Shown here piece by piece: positions 27,499-36,500 of a stretch of 64,000 nt of DNA (within the stretch, counting starts at the first letter, position 1; every line of letters starts with the position of its first letter). The stretch comes from Paenibacillus sp. FSL R5-0623 (GTDB lineage Bacteria > Bacillota > Bacilli > Paenibacillales > Paenibacillaceae), in the NCBI RefSeq assembly GCF_037974265.1, contig NZ_CP150233.1:3472001-3536000 (forward strand), given 5' to 3'. The position numbers and the translations under genes were made by a program. The notes beneath the pieces were generated by a model. It saw nothing but the letters and a program-made list of their open reading frames with translations, did not search any database and had not been told where the DNA came from.

Positions 27499-27576
27499 AA
27501 GGAAGACGGGACACGCAAGTTTTCGCAGGGGTAAGCATTATGGCGAGTTTGCGTGTCAATCAAAGGGGAGACGGGT

Positions 27577-28467
27577 ATGAAATTCAAAAAAATGAGGGCG
27601 GAGATGCAGGCACTTGTATTTCTGCTTCCATTCTTGATTGTCTATGTATTGTTTACGATATGGCCCATGATCAAAGGCATTGAAATGACCTTTTACAAAT
27701 GGACGCTAATAAAAAAAATGGATTTTGTCGGCCTGGATAACTTCCGCAAGGTACTTCAGGATCGTGAAGTTTGGGAAGCGATATGGCACTCGACCTTCTT
27801 TGTTTTTCTAAGTACTCCGACCATGATTATCCTCGCCATTGTACTGGCTCTGATTGCGAATCGAAAATCGGTTTTGCAAAAGTTTTACCGGATTATTTTT
27901 TTCATCCCAAGTGTGCTCTCGGTTGCTGTGGCAGCTTATCTGGGATTGTTCGTATTCCAGCCTTATACGGGGTTCGTCAATTCCGTATTACACCTCATTG
28001 GCCTATTGCCTCAAAACGCCGAGATTTTCTGGCTGACCGAAACAAGCCTGGCCTGGATCGTCATTACGGTTGTTACCCTGTGGTGGACGGTGGGTTTTAA
28101 CTTCATTCTGTATCTGTCAGCACTACAGGATATACCGGATGAGATCTATGAGGCTGCACGGTTAGATGGAGCGAGTGATTCGCAAATATTTTGGAGAATT
28201 ACCCTGCCATATCTGTCACCACTCACCAAAACGATTACGATGCTGCAAATTATCGCTTCATACAAGGTCTTCATGCAGATCTATGTTATTACGGGCGGAG
28301 GCCCGCTGGATCAGACACGCCCGATTATCCAGCTAATCTATCAGACCGGATTCAAGAATAACAATCTCGGTTATGCCGCGACGATGTCCTATATTTTATT
28401 CGTCATTCTACTGGTGTTATCGGTGCTTCAATACTGGATTAACAACCGGAAGGGAGCGGATAGCTGA
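27577..28467 (+). CDS. Sugar ABC permease, MalF/UgpA type
   Basis: The 296-residue membrane protein has six predicted helices and the EAA loop (YEAARLDGASDSQIFWRITLP) that docks the ATPase. The start at 27577 follows AAAGGGGAG. Its TGA stop overlaps the ATG of the next permease by one base, a sign of translational coupling. Substrate is likely an arabino- or galacto-oligosaccharide, judged only from the adjacent GH2 enzymes. Confidence 0.92.
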   Translation: MKFKKMRAEMQALVFLLPFLIVYVLFTIWPMIKGIEMTFYKWTLIKKMDFVGLDNFRKVLQDREVWEAIWHSTFFVFLSTPTMIILAIVLALIANRKSVLQKFYRIIFFIPSVLSVAVAAYLGLFVFQPYTGFVNSVLHLIGLLPQNAEIFWLTETSLAWIVITVVTLWWTVGFNFILYLSALQDIPDEIYEAARLDGASDSQIFWRITLPYLSPLTKTITMLQIIASYKVFMQIYVITGGGPLDQTRPIIQLIYQTGFKNNNLGYAATMSYILFVILLVLSVLQYWINNRKGADS

Positions 28468-29273
28468 TGAAGTGGCTGTTTCGTACGGGTTCTGCATTGA
28501 TGGCTGTAATGTTTGCGACTCCGCTGGTGTGGATGCTTGTCGTCTCGATTAAGGAAGAAGGCATGAAGATCATTACAGTTCTGGACTGGTTCAAACCTCC
28601 CTATTCTTTAGCCGTTTACGAAGAGATTCTAACGACGACCAAATTGTCTCAATGGATTGCCAACAGTTTGTTCGTGGCAGTGATTGTAACGGTACTCACT
28701 GTCATTTTTGCAGCAATGGCAGGGTTTGCACTATCCAAGGTACCGTTTCGCTATCGTACCATTGTTTTCTTTTTCATCCTTGGAGGGCTGTTGATTCCAG
28801 GGGAAGCTACCATTATTCCACTCTATCAGGTGGCGAAAGATCTTCATTTGCTGAATTCATACAGCGGACTCATCATTCCGGCTCTTGCTTCGCCCGTAGC
28901 TGTCATCGTACTCAAAAGTTTTTTTGACGGTGTTCCCAATGATCTGTTGGAGAGTGTACAGATTGACGGTGGTGGCTTTTGGAGGATATTCACCAGCATT
29001 ATGTTACCACTCACCCGTCCGGCAATGGCTTCCATGGCCATTCTGACGTTTATCGGTTCCTGGAACAATTTCCTGTGGCCGTTCCTGTCCATAACCGATG
29101 ATAATTTATTTACATTGCCAATGGGTATTCCTACGCTGATGGGTCAATATTCTGAGGATTATGTAAAACCTATGGTGATCAATGCTGTGGCTTCAGTGCC
29201 TATTATTATTCTGTTCATCATTTTCGAGAAGCAGATTGTCAAGGGAATCAGCATGTCCGGAATTAAGGGATAA
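28467..29273 (+). CDS. Sugar ABC permease, MalG/UgpE type
   Basis: The 268-residue partner permease has six helices and an EAA-type loop (LESVQIDGGGFWRIFTSIMLP). It ends with the usual KQIVKGISMSGIKG. It starts inside the stop codon of the preceding permease. It completes the binding protein-permease-permease set; the ATPase must come from elsewhere in the genome. Confidence 0.92.
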   Translation: MKWLFRTGSALMAVMFATPLVWMLVVSIKEEGMKIITVLDWFKPPYSLAVYEEILTTTKLSQWIANSLFVAVIVTVLTVIFAAMAGFALSKVPFRYRTIVFFFILGGLLIPGEATIIPLYQVAKDLHLLNSYSGLIIPALASPVAVIVLKSFFDGVPNDLLESVQIDGGGFWRIFTSIMLPLTRPAMASMAILTFIGSWNNFLWPFLSITDDNLFTLPMGIPTLMGQYSEDYVKPMVINAVASVPIIILFIIFEKQIVKGISMSGIKG

Positions 29274-29359
29274 TGTGAGCAAGTACGAATTTCATAAAAA
29301 CAAAGCAGCTATTTGAGGCCAGCGAGCCCAATGTAGCTCAAAGAGATGGGAGAAACGAA

Positions 29360-31126
29360 ATGACGACTAAATTTTACAATAAAGATTATCCAAGACCACA
29401 ATTTGTACGTAAGGACTGGCTGGATTTAAATGGAGAATGGGACTTTAGTTTTGATGACAATCAGGTGGGCGAAAGCGAGCATTGGTATGATCAAGCTCAA
29501 TTTCCGGAAGGACTCCAAATTAAAGTTCCCTTTACCTATGAAACAGAGGCGAGCGGAATCGGGATTGAGACGTTTCATCCGCTAGTTTGGTACCGCAAGC
29601 AAGTCATCATCCCTCAGGAGGTCAAAGGGAAGAGAACCATTTTGAATTTTCAGGGTGTAGATTATCGCGCCAAATGCTGGGTGAACGGAACGGTTGCGGG
29701 TGAACATGAGGGGGGATATGTTGCATTTTCCTTCGACATTACACCTTATATCACTTACGGTTCGGAGAACAATATTGTTCTTGAAGTAGAAGACAGTCAG
29801 AGCGCGATGCAGCCACGGGGGAAACAACGCTGGGTGGATGAAAATTTTGAATGCTTTTATGTGCAAAGCACCGGCATATGGAAAAGTGTTTGGCTGGAGC
29901 ATGTAAGTGAAGCAAGGGTTGAAATGGTCAAGATGACACCGGATATCGATCGTCATATGATTCGTTTGGACTTTCAATTAAATGGAATAGAAGGCAAAAA
30001 CAACTTGCGTTTGGAAACAAGGATTGAGCTGAAGGGGCAGCATGTGCAAACCATCAGTCTGTTTCCAGATCGACCTTGGATGACCGTGGAAGCCAGTGTC
30101 AAACATGAAGCGGGTGGGCCATGGAAACAGTCGTTGTGGTCTCCGGCTTCACCGAACCTATACGATATCGAGTTTGTGATGTACGAAGATGAGAAGGAAA
30201 TCGATCGGGTTCATTCCTATTTCGGCATGCGAAAAATATCCATTGAAAATGGACAGATTCTGCTGAATAATGCTCCATTGTACCAAAGACTGATTCTGGA
30301 TCAGGGCTATTGGACGGAGAGCCATTTGACCCCGCCTTCAGTGGAAGCACTGATTGATGATATCGATAAAATTGCCGAGATGGGATATAACGGAATCCGT
30401 AAACACATGAAATTGGAAGACCCACGCTTTTTATATTGGTGTGATGTAAAAGGCATGCTGGTCTGGTCGGAAATGGCAGCGACCTTTGAGTTCAATGATG
30501 AGGCTGTTAGCCGTTTCACCAAAGAATGGCTGGAAATTGTACCACAGCAATACAATCATCCCAGCATCATTACCTGGGTTCCGTTTAATGAATCGTGGGG
30601 AATACCTACGATAGCCCACGAGGTGAGACAGCAGCAGTTTACGCAATCCATCTATCATCTGACCAAGGCCATCGATCCCTATCGCCCGGTTATTACCAAC
30701 GACGGATGGGAGCATACGGTATCAGATATTTTGACACTCCATGATTATGTGGAGTCAGGAGAAGCTTTTTCGGAACGGTATCAGGATAAGGACATGATCG
30801 TAAATAACAACACCGCTTCCAATCGATGGAAGTTTGCTTTTGCCGAAGGTTACCACTATAAAGGACAACCCATTATCATCAGTGAATTCGGCGGAATTGC
30901 TTTCCAATCGGATAAAGGCTGGGGTTATGGCAATCAGGTGGACTCGGTTGAAGCCTTTATCGAACGGTTTCGTTCCATCACCGAAGCGATCAAAGCAGTT
31001 CCCTACATTTCGGGATATTGTTACACACAGGTCACGGACGTGCAGCAGGAGATTAATGGTCTGTTGACGGAAGATCGTCAGCCGAAAGTGCCGCTGGAAG
31101 TCATCCGCAAAATCAATCTGGCATGA
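29360..31126 (+). CDS. GH2 glycoside hydrolase, copy 2
   Basis: The 588-residue cytosolic enzyme has the GH2 sugar-binding domain (RPQFVRKDWLDLNGEWDFSF), an Ig-like domain and a TIM barrel with acid/base Glu411 in PFNESWG and nucleophile Glu509 in ISEFGG. It lies 86 bases after the permease genes and is probably in the same operon, so it most likely cleaves the imported sugar. It is more like copy 3 than copy 1 in the NESWG and SYFGMRKISIE motifs. Confidence 0.9.
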   Translation: MTTKFYNKDYPRPQFVRKDWLDLNGEWDFSFDDNQVGESEHWYDQAQFPEGLQIKVPFTYETEASGIGIETFHPLVWYRKQVIIPQEVKGKRTILNFQGVDYRAKCWVNGTVAGEHEGGYVAFSFDITPYITYGSENNIVLEVEDSQSAMQPRGKQRWVDENFECFYVQSTGIWKSVWLEHVSEARVEMVKMTPDIDRHMIRLDFQLNGIEGKNNLRLETRIELKGQHVQTISLFPDRPWMTVEASVKHEAGGPWKQSLWSPASPNLYDIEFVMYEDEKEIDRVHSYFGMRKISIENGQILLNNAPLYQRLILDQGYWTESHLTPPSVEALIDDIDKIAEMGYNGIRKHMKLEDPRFLYWCDVKGMLVWSEMAATFEFNDEAVSRFTKEWLEIVPQQYNHPSIITWVPFNESWGIPTIAHEVRQQQFTQSIYHLTKAIDPYRPVITNDGWEHTVSDILTLHDYVESGEAFSERYQDKDMIVNNNTASNRWKFAFAEGYHYKGQPIIISEFGGIAFQSDKGWGYGNQVDSVEAFIERFRSITEAIKAVPYISGYCYTQVTDVQQEINGLLTEDRQPKVPLEVIRKINLA

Positions 31127-31175
31127 AGCCTCAGTATACATTACAGATTCATGGGGAACAGGAGTGTAGATCACA

Positions 31176-32942
31176 ATGTTACGAGAAGATTATCCACGAC
31201 CGCAATTTGTGCGACAAAACTGGATGAGTCTGAATGGGCAATGGGAATTCGAGTTTGATGACGATCATCGTGGACGTTCAGAAAAATGGAGCGAAGGTAC
31301 CCAAACGTTCAGTCGTCGCATTCAGGTTCCGTTTGCCTTTCAAAGTCAGCTTAGCGGTATTGGAGATCCGGATTTCCACGACAACGTCTGGTATAAACGC
31401 ACATTTGAAATTCCGGATGGGTTTATAGGCAAACGTCTGCTGTTGCATTTCGGAGCCGTGGACTATGAAGCCTCTGTCTGGGTCAATGGACAGCTTGTGG
31501 TTCAGCATGAAGGGGGACACACCCCTTTTCATGCCGATATTACAGATGTTTTGCAAGAGGGAACCAATGTATTAACGGTACAGGCGCTGGATTACAGCAA
31601 GGATGTGACGTTACCCCGCGGGAAGCAATTCTGGCAGGAGCAATCCGCACAAATATTTTACACTCGTACGACTGGCATATGGCAATCGGTATGGTTAGAG
31701 GCTATGGACTCAATCCACTTGCAGAAAGTGCGCATGCCCCCGGATATTGACCGGAACCAAATAAATGTTACTTCTTATGTCCATGGGTCACTGGATGCGC
31801 TGGATGTCAGACTGCGTGTACAGATTTCCTACCAGGGGGAGGAGCTATCTGCCGATGAGTACCGGATCAGTGCCAAGGAACAGAGTCGCACCATTGGACT
31901 TCATACCTTTAACGAGCACGGACTTGGAAGGCTTTGGTCACCGGAGCATCCTAATCTGTATGATATCCACTTCACCTTACTGTTAGACGGTATGCCGACC
32001 GATGAAGTCGACAGCTACTTTGGCATGCGGAAAATTTCGATTGAACAAGGTAGGCTGTTTCTGAACAATCGTCCTTACTTTATGAAATTGGTTCTGGATC
32101 AGGGATATTTCCCAGATGGCAATCTCACACCGCCGAATGACGAAGCAATCCGTAGGGATGTAGAACTGGCGAAAGAACTGGGATTTAACGGCGCTAGAAA
32201 ACATCAAAAGATTGAAGATCCAAGGTATTTATACTGGTGTGACAAACTGGGTCTGATGGTTTGGGGAGAAATGGCTAATGCCTATGAATTCTCGCAGGAA
32301 TATGTCTCCCGAATGACAAGAGAGTGGCAGGAGGCAATAAATCGGGACTACAATCATCCATGTATCGTGGTCTGGGTACCTCTTAATGAAAGTTGGGGTG
32401 TACCAAACATTTTGACCAGCAAGGAACAGCAGTATCATGCCTTATCCATGTATTATTTGACCAAGTCGATTGATCCAACCCGACCGGTCATTTCCAATGA
32501 TGGTTGGGAGATGGTTCAGACCGATTTGTACAATATCCATGATTACGAATGGCGAAAGGAGGTTCTCAAAGAACGGTATCGATCCAGGGAAAATGCGGTC
32601 AACGGCCTTCCAGGTAGTCGTCATTTAAGCGTAGGAGGGCACCGTTATGATGGCCAACCGATATTGATTACTGAATTTGGTGGAATCGGGTACAAGAAGA
32701 GCGATTGGGAAGGCTGGGGTTATTCCGGAGCAGAGAATGATAAAGACTTTGCGGAGAGACTGCATGCCGTGATACAACCACTGCTGGATTCTCCTGTGGT
32801 GGAAGGCTTTTGTTATACACAGTTGACGGATGTGGAGCAGGAAATCAACGGGTTGCTGACATATGACAGGCAGCCGAAAATGCCGATCGAACAGATTCGT
32901 GCCATTATTGATGGTCATAACCCATCATCCGTTGACGAATAA
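31176..32942 (+). CDS. GH2 glycoside hydrolase, copy 3
   Basis: The 588-residue enzyme shares the whole architecture of the other two GH2 proteins: N-terminal RPQFVRQNWMSLNGQWEFEF, central SYFGMRKISIE, acid/base Glu405 in PLNESWG and nucleophile Glu500 in ITEFGG. It follows copy 2 by 49 bases, consistent with tandem duplication within the operon. ACAGGAGTG precedes the ATG. The three enzymes may cover different linkages of a branched substrate. Confidence 0.9.
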   Translation: MLREDYPRPQFVRQNWMSLNGQWEFEFDDDHRGRSEKWSEGTQTFSRRIQVPFAFQSQLSGIGDPDFHDNVWYKRTFEIPDGFIGKRLLLHFGAVDYEASVWVNGQLVVQHEGGHTPFHADITDVLQEGTNVLTVQALDYSKDVTLPRGKQFWQEQSAQIFYTRTTGIWQSVWLEAMDSIHLQKVRMPPDIDRNQINVTSYVHGSLDALDVRLRVQISYQGEELSADEYRISAKEQSRTIGLHTFNEHGLGRLWSPEHPNLYDIHFTLLLDGMPTDEVDSYFGMRKISIEQGRLFLNNRPYFMKLVLDQGYFPDGNLTPPNDEAIRRDVELAKELGFNGARKHQKIEDPRYLYWCDKLGLMVWGEMANAYEFSQEYVSRMTREWQEAINRDYNHPCIVVWVPLNESWGVPNILTSKEQQYHALSMYYLTKSIDPTRPVISNDGWEMVQTDLYNIHDYEWRKEVLKERYRSRENAVNGLPGSRHLSVGGHRYDGQPILITEFGGIGYKKSDWEGWGYSGAENDKDFAERLHAVIQPLLDSPVVEGFCYTQLTDVEQEINGLLTYDRQPKMPIEQIRAIIDGHNPSSVDE

Positions 32943-32953
32943 GGGGGAAAAGC

Positions 32954-33219
32954 GTGTAAACACAAATACTATCAGTGCAGCAAGCGCATTCTGGGAAGGT
33001 GATTATCAAGGGGAGAAGGCCATTTATCTGCGCTACGGTTCCTATGAAGCTGTGATGTTTCCAGAGTATATAAGTGAAGGAACACAGGGGACAGGGCTAC
33101 GCCAGCCAAGCGCTTGCTTTTCTGGAGCAATTATGTGTAGAACAAAGCAAGTTGCTGATATTGGCAATGGATTTGTGATGGACGATTTTATTATGGAAAA
33201 AGAAATCATCGTTTCTTAA
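32954..33219 (+). pseudogene. Aldose 1-epimerase-like N-terminal remnant
   Basis: Directly after the third GH2 gene, AAGGGGG precedes a GTG that is immediately followed by a stop. A shifted frame encodes AFWEGDYQGEKAIYLRYGSYEAVMFPE, which reads like the first strand pair of bacterial aldose epimerases. The rest of the frame to 33219 (GNGFVMDDFIMEKEIIVS at its end) is not recognisable. A start-codon disruption plus a large deletion best explain it. It would have been the last gene of the GH2 operon. Confidence 0.5.
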
Positions 33220-33285
33220 ACAAAAGAGACAATTTGCGCATACTAACATAATGTCAGATGTCGAAACACATGCATCGTCACGCTG

Positions 33286-33313
33286 AAGAAGTCGCTTAAC
33301 TGGCGGCTTTTTT
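33286..33313 (+). terminator. Terminator closing the GH2 operon
   Basis: AAGTCGC and GCGGCTT arms (one G-T pair) with a following T run. The stem is the same as that at 452-476. Confidence 0.7.
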
Positions 33314-33462
33314 GGTTTGAAAACAATGATTTTGAAATGATTATGATAAATGAAAGCCCTTTCTTTATTCTATGATATACTACGTTGTAACTGGCATACC
33401 ATGAATAACGAAGATTTCCCCAATCTCTATATCCTCTTACTTTCACTCGTAAAGGAGATGTC

Positions 33463-33697
33463 ATGATGTTTAACGTTCTTGTTAATGACGATGAGTGTGT
33501 TCAAAGAGAAGGAATTAAGAACTTAATTGCTCACTATGGCTTTCCTTTTCACATCATGGAAGCGGAGAATGGAAAGACCGCTGAGCGGATTCTGGTTCAA
33601 AGCCAAGGTATTCAAAAACAAGTTCGGTGTAAGTCCGATACAGTTCAGAGAGTGCGGGGTGCTTCATGATCGGGTGGATCAAGAGCAGATTCAATGA
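33463..33697 (+). pseudogene. YesN-type response regulator with large internal deletion
   Basis: The start and about 48 receiver residues are present (MFNVLVNDDECVQREGIKNL, then EAENGKTAERIL), with NDD in place of the usual VDD acidic pocket. The frame then shifts and reads VFKNKFGVSPIQFRECGV to a TGA at 33697. That is the last helix of an AraC-type HTH. About 350 codons between the two are missing. AAAGGAGATG-type ribosome binding sequence precedes the ATG. It overlaps or abuts the LacI fragment on the other strand. Confidence 0.8.
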
Positions 33698-33878
33698 CTT
33701 TTGTCGCGCCGTTTTTTAAGGACTTTGCATTCGAATTAGGGACATAATCAAATTGCTCAATGATGTTCAAGACTTTTTCTCTTGTTAAATCGCTTACATA
33801 AGGATGTCGATTAATTACCCTTGAAACGGTTGCTGTAGAAACGCCTGCAAGACGTGCAATCTCTTGAATATTTGCCAT
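33690..33878 (-). pseudogene. LacI-family repressor, N-terminal HTH fragment
   Basis: The minus-strand frame starts after GAGGTGG with MANIQEIARLAGVSTATVS and continues RVINRHPYVSDLTREKV to KSLKNGATKVI, a textbook LacI DNA-binding head and hinge of about 62 residues. It then runs into sequence antisense to the response-regulator remnant, so the sugar-binding domain is gone. A free head might still bind DNA weakly as a monomer, but LacI heads need the core for dimerisation. Confidence 0.8.
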
Positions 33879-34047
33879 TTGATCCACCTCATCATAAGGA
33901 TAGCACGATTTTAATTGTTTACAAGGTAGAGGCCATCATCTCGATTTGTGACCAGGTAATGGCATGTTAGATGTTGAGAACAAAACTTAAATCCTCACAA
34001 AGTGACACGTATTTTTCATTTACCTTCTACGTTGGTTGACAAACCGA

Positions 34048-34087
34048 AACCACGTTTGTTAGAAGCTGGCCTTTAACAAACGTGGTT
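34048..34087 (-). terminator. Terminator of the MarR gene
   Basis: A perfect 14-bp stem (AACCACGTTTGTTA and complement) around a 12-base loop lies 22 bases past the MarR stop codon. Confidence 0.7.
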
Positions 34088-34109
34088 GAGATGGCGGCTA
34101 AATAAGACG

Positions 34110-34553
34110 CTAAGAGCTTGAGTTTGTCCTTTCCGCCAGTTTAGTAATCAACTCGATATCTTGTTCGGTTAATTGTTCGAAAAAATGTTTGCGTATTGCC
34201 TTGGAGAGGAAGGGACGGGCATCATCTAACATTGATTTTCCAGAAGAAGTGATACTGACTTGTACTCCACGATCGTGGTCTAATGGTTTCTTCATCACGA
34301 GTCCACGTTGTTCCATACGCTTCAGATGATGAGATAACCGACTTTTATCCCAGTCCATAGAGTCGGCTAATTCCTGTTGGCGAAGGCTACCATCCCCAAA
34401 AAGAACTAATCGGTCCAATACTCCAAAATCACCCTCTGACAATCCTGAGTGATCGGCCATATCTTTGACGATGCGACCGAAGATGGTCTGAAAGGAACCT
34501 TTCCACATATGCCATATTCGCATTTCTTCTTCGTTAAGTTCATTTTTATCCAT
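34110..34553 (-). CDS. MarR-family regulator
   Basis: The 147-residue protein has the MarR winged helix: LFGDGSLRQQELADSMDWDKSRLSHHLKRMEQRG, then DHDRGVQVSITSSGK. The ATG at 34553 gives the natural N-terminus (MDKNELNEEEM) although no good ribosome site precedes it; the frame is open to 34622. It is divergent from a short-chain dehydrogenase gene, with two copies of a 14-bp palindrome between them that are its probable operators. It likely represses itself and the two dehydrogenase genes. Confidence 0.85.
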   Translation of the reverse strand: MDKNELNEEEMRIWHMWKGSFQTIFGRIVKDMADHSGLSEGDFGVLDRLVLFGDGSLRQQELADSMDWDKSRLSHHLKRMEQRGLVMKKPLDHDRGVQVSITSSGKSMLDDARPFLSKAIRKHFFEQLTEQDIELITKLAERTNSSS

Positions 34554-34570
34554 AGGAGCATAATAACATG

Positions 34571-34623
34571 GTTGACGTGTCAACTTCAATGTGCTAAATT
34601 TGATCCAAGGTTGACATGTCAAC
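34571..34623. promoter_or_regulatory. Twin palindromic MarR operators in a divergent promoter
   Basis: GTTGACGTGTCAAC (34571-34584) and GTTGACATGTCAAC (34610-34623) lie 39 bases apart. The first supplies a plus-strand -35 (TTGACG), 17 bases from TAAATT (34595-34600). The second covers the expected start of that transcript and supplies a TTGACA for the minus strand. The symmetric layout would let one regulator control both directions. Confidence 0.8.
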
Positions 34624-34669
34624 TCAGTTCATATGGACCTACCAATCACAAAAAAAGGAGTTTTTAACT

Positions 34670-35422
34670 ATGCAAAATAAACCTGTCGCTCTGGTCACCG
34701 GGGCTAATAAAGGTATCGGCCTTCAAATTTCTAAGGATCTCACGGAACAAGGATTCACCGTGCTCGTTGGATCTCGCAGCCTCGAGAATGGAGAAACTGC
34801 CTCAAAAAGCATCGGTTCAAATGCACACGCTCTCCAGCTCGACGTTACAGATGAAAACTCCATCGCTGCTGCTGCAGAACGTATTCGGAACGAATTTGGT
34901 CGTCTCGATGTACTCGTGAACAATGCGGGGATCTCGCACGCAGGCAGATCGGGTGAACCGTTTCCGAACGGTGGCGCAGCGAGTGGTCTTTTGACCGTTG
35001 CTTCGCTTGAAGATATTCGTACAGTTTATGAGACTAATGTTTTTGGTGTTATTGCTGTCACGCAGGCGATGTTGCCACTTTTGCGGGAGGCCCCGGCAGC
35101 ACGTATCGTCAACATAGGCAGTACCGGCGGCTCCCTTAGCTGGAACTCTATTCCGGAAAACTCGCATCGTGCGATGTTTGGTGCCTATTCGGCATCAAAA
35201 TCGGCTGTTCATGCGGTGACACTTGCATTTGCATTTGCGCTTGAATCAACAAACATCAAGGTCAATGCTGCATGTCCAGGCTTCACATCGACTGCGCTTA
35301 ATAATTTTGCTGGTACTCGTAGTGTCGAACAAGGGGCTCGTGAAGCAGTTCGGCTTGCGTTGATTGGAGCGGACGGTCCAACAGGAACATTCTCAGATGA
35401 GGATGGACCCATTGCTTGGTGA
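34670..35422 (+). CDS. Short-chain dehydrogenase/reductase
   Basis: The 250-residue classical SDR has the cofactor motif TGANKGIG (10-17), NNAG (84-87), and the catalytic set Asn123, Ser151, Tyr173 and Lys177 (YSASK). It reduces or oxidises a small carbonyl or alcohol with NAD(P)H. AAAGGAG precedes the ATG at 34670. It sits behind the twin MarR operators and is followed after 42 bases by a second Rossmann-fold gene. The substrate is unknown. Confidence 0.9.
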   Translation: MQNKPVALVTGANKGIGLQISKDLTEQGFTVLVGSRSLENGETASKSIGSNAHALQLDVTDENSIAAAAERIRNEFGRLDVLVNNAGISHAGRSGEPFPNGGAASGLLTVASLEDIRTVYETNVFGVIAVTQAMLPLLREAPAARIVNIGSTGGSLSWNSIPENSHRAMFGAYSASKSAVHAVTLAFAFALESTNIKVNAACPGFTSTALNNFAGTRSVEQGAREAVRLALIGADGPTGTFSDEDGPIAW

Positions 35423-35464
35423 TCACAGTTATATAATAAGGGTGAGCAACTTAAGGAGGATTTC

Positions 35465-36298
35465 ATGATGCGCGTTTTCGTAACAGGAGCAACAGGCTAC
35501 ATCGGTTCCGCTGTCACCCGCGAACTTATTGAAAGGGGACATCAGGTCGTCGGTCTCGTGCGTTCAGACAGTAGTGCTGCGAAACTAGAAGAGTCCGGGG
35601 CCGAAGTACACCGCGGTGACATCAACGATCTTGACAGCCTCCGTAGTGGTGCAGCTGCTGCGGATGGCGTCATTCATCTGGCATTCCATCACGACTTCTC
35701 GAACTTCGCTGGAGCACTCACAACAGATCTGCATGCCGTAGAAGCGATGGGGGCGGCACTTGAAGGATCTGGTAAGCCGTTCGTAATTACCACGCATGTA
35801 AATGGAGTGGCAACGGACAACATGGTGTTAGCGCTGGCAGAGCGCGGAGTACTTACATCGATTGTAGAGCTTTGTCCGTCGGTACACGGTGAGGGTGATA
35901 CAGGCTTTGTACCAAGCCTCATCAATATTGCCAAGACTAAAGGCTTCTCCGCCTATGTGAAAGGAGGGAGCAACCGTTGGCCTGCTGTACATCGCCTTGA
36001 CGCCGCGCATCTATATTGCCTGGCGTTAGAAAAGGCACCAGCTGGTTCACGACTAGATGGGGTCGCAGATGAAGGAGTGCCATTTTGCGACATCGCGAGT
36101 GCTATTGGTGAGCAGCTGAACGTACCTGTAGTCAGCATTTCACGCGAAGAGGCAGATGCCCATTTTGGGTTTCTCAGCACACTCGTAGCGCTCGATATCC
36201 CGAGATCAAGCGTTGCAACTCAGGAACTTATGGGATGGCGGCCAGTGCAACCTGCACTGATTCCCGACCTTAAACAGTCTCATTACTTCAACAACTGA
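35465..36298 (+). CDS. NAD(P)-dependent epimerase/dehydratase-like oxidoreductase
   Basis: The 277-residue extended-SDR/NmrA-like protein starts with the VFVTGATGYIGS nucleotide-binding motif (GATGYIG at 8-14) and has HRGDINDLDSL and GGSNRWPAVHRLDAAHL, typical of atypical extended SDRs. The tyrosine-lysine pair of classical enzymes is not obvious. AAGGAGG precedes the ATG. Probably co-transcribed with the preceding SDR under MarR control. Confidence 0.88.
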   Translation: MMRVFVTGATGYIGSAVTRELIERGHQVVGLVRSDSSAAKLEESGAEVHRGDINDLDSLRSGAAAADGVIHLAFHHDFSNFAGALTTDLHAVEAMGAALEGSGKPFVITTHVNGVATDNMVLALAERGVLTSIVELCPSVHGEGDTGFVPSLINIAKTKGFSAYVKGGSNRWPAVHRLDAAHLYCLALEKAPAGSRLDGVADEGVPFCDIASAIGEQLNVPVVSISREEADAHFGFLSTLVALDIPRSSVATQELMGWRPVQPALIPDLKQSHYFNN

Positions 36299-36340
36299 TT
36301 GGAATTTTCACGCCTTTTAAAAAAAATAACAACCATTAAT

Positions 36341-36376
36341 AGAAGCCACTCCATTCGTCAGGGGTGGCTTCTTCTT
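36341..36376 (+). terminator. Terminator after the SDR pair
   Basis: AGAAGCCACTCC pairs with GGGGTGGCTTCT around eight bases, followed by TCTTTT. Confidence 0.85.
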
Positions 36377-36500
36377 TTGCTAATGTATTCTTAAGACATG
36401 GGAAAAATAGGTTCTTGAATTTCTTTCCCGATGTACAGCCGAATCCGAGATTGTGATAGGCTGTATCTACAAAAGTATTACACATTCTAAATGGAAGGGG

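Noticed and set aside
34616-34670. Upstream start for the SDR gene
   Set aside because: It begins inside the MarR operator; the ATG at 34670 has AAAGGAG and gives the normal SDR N-terminus.
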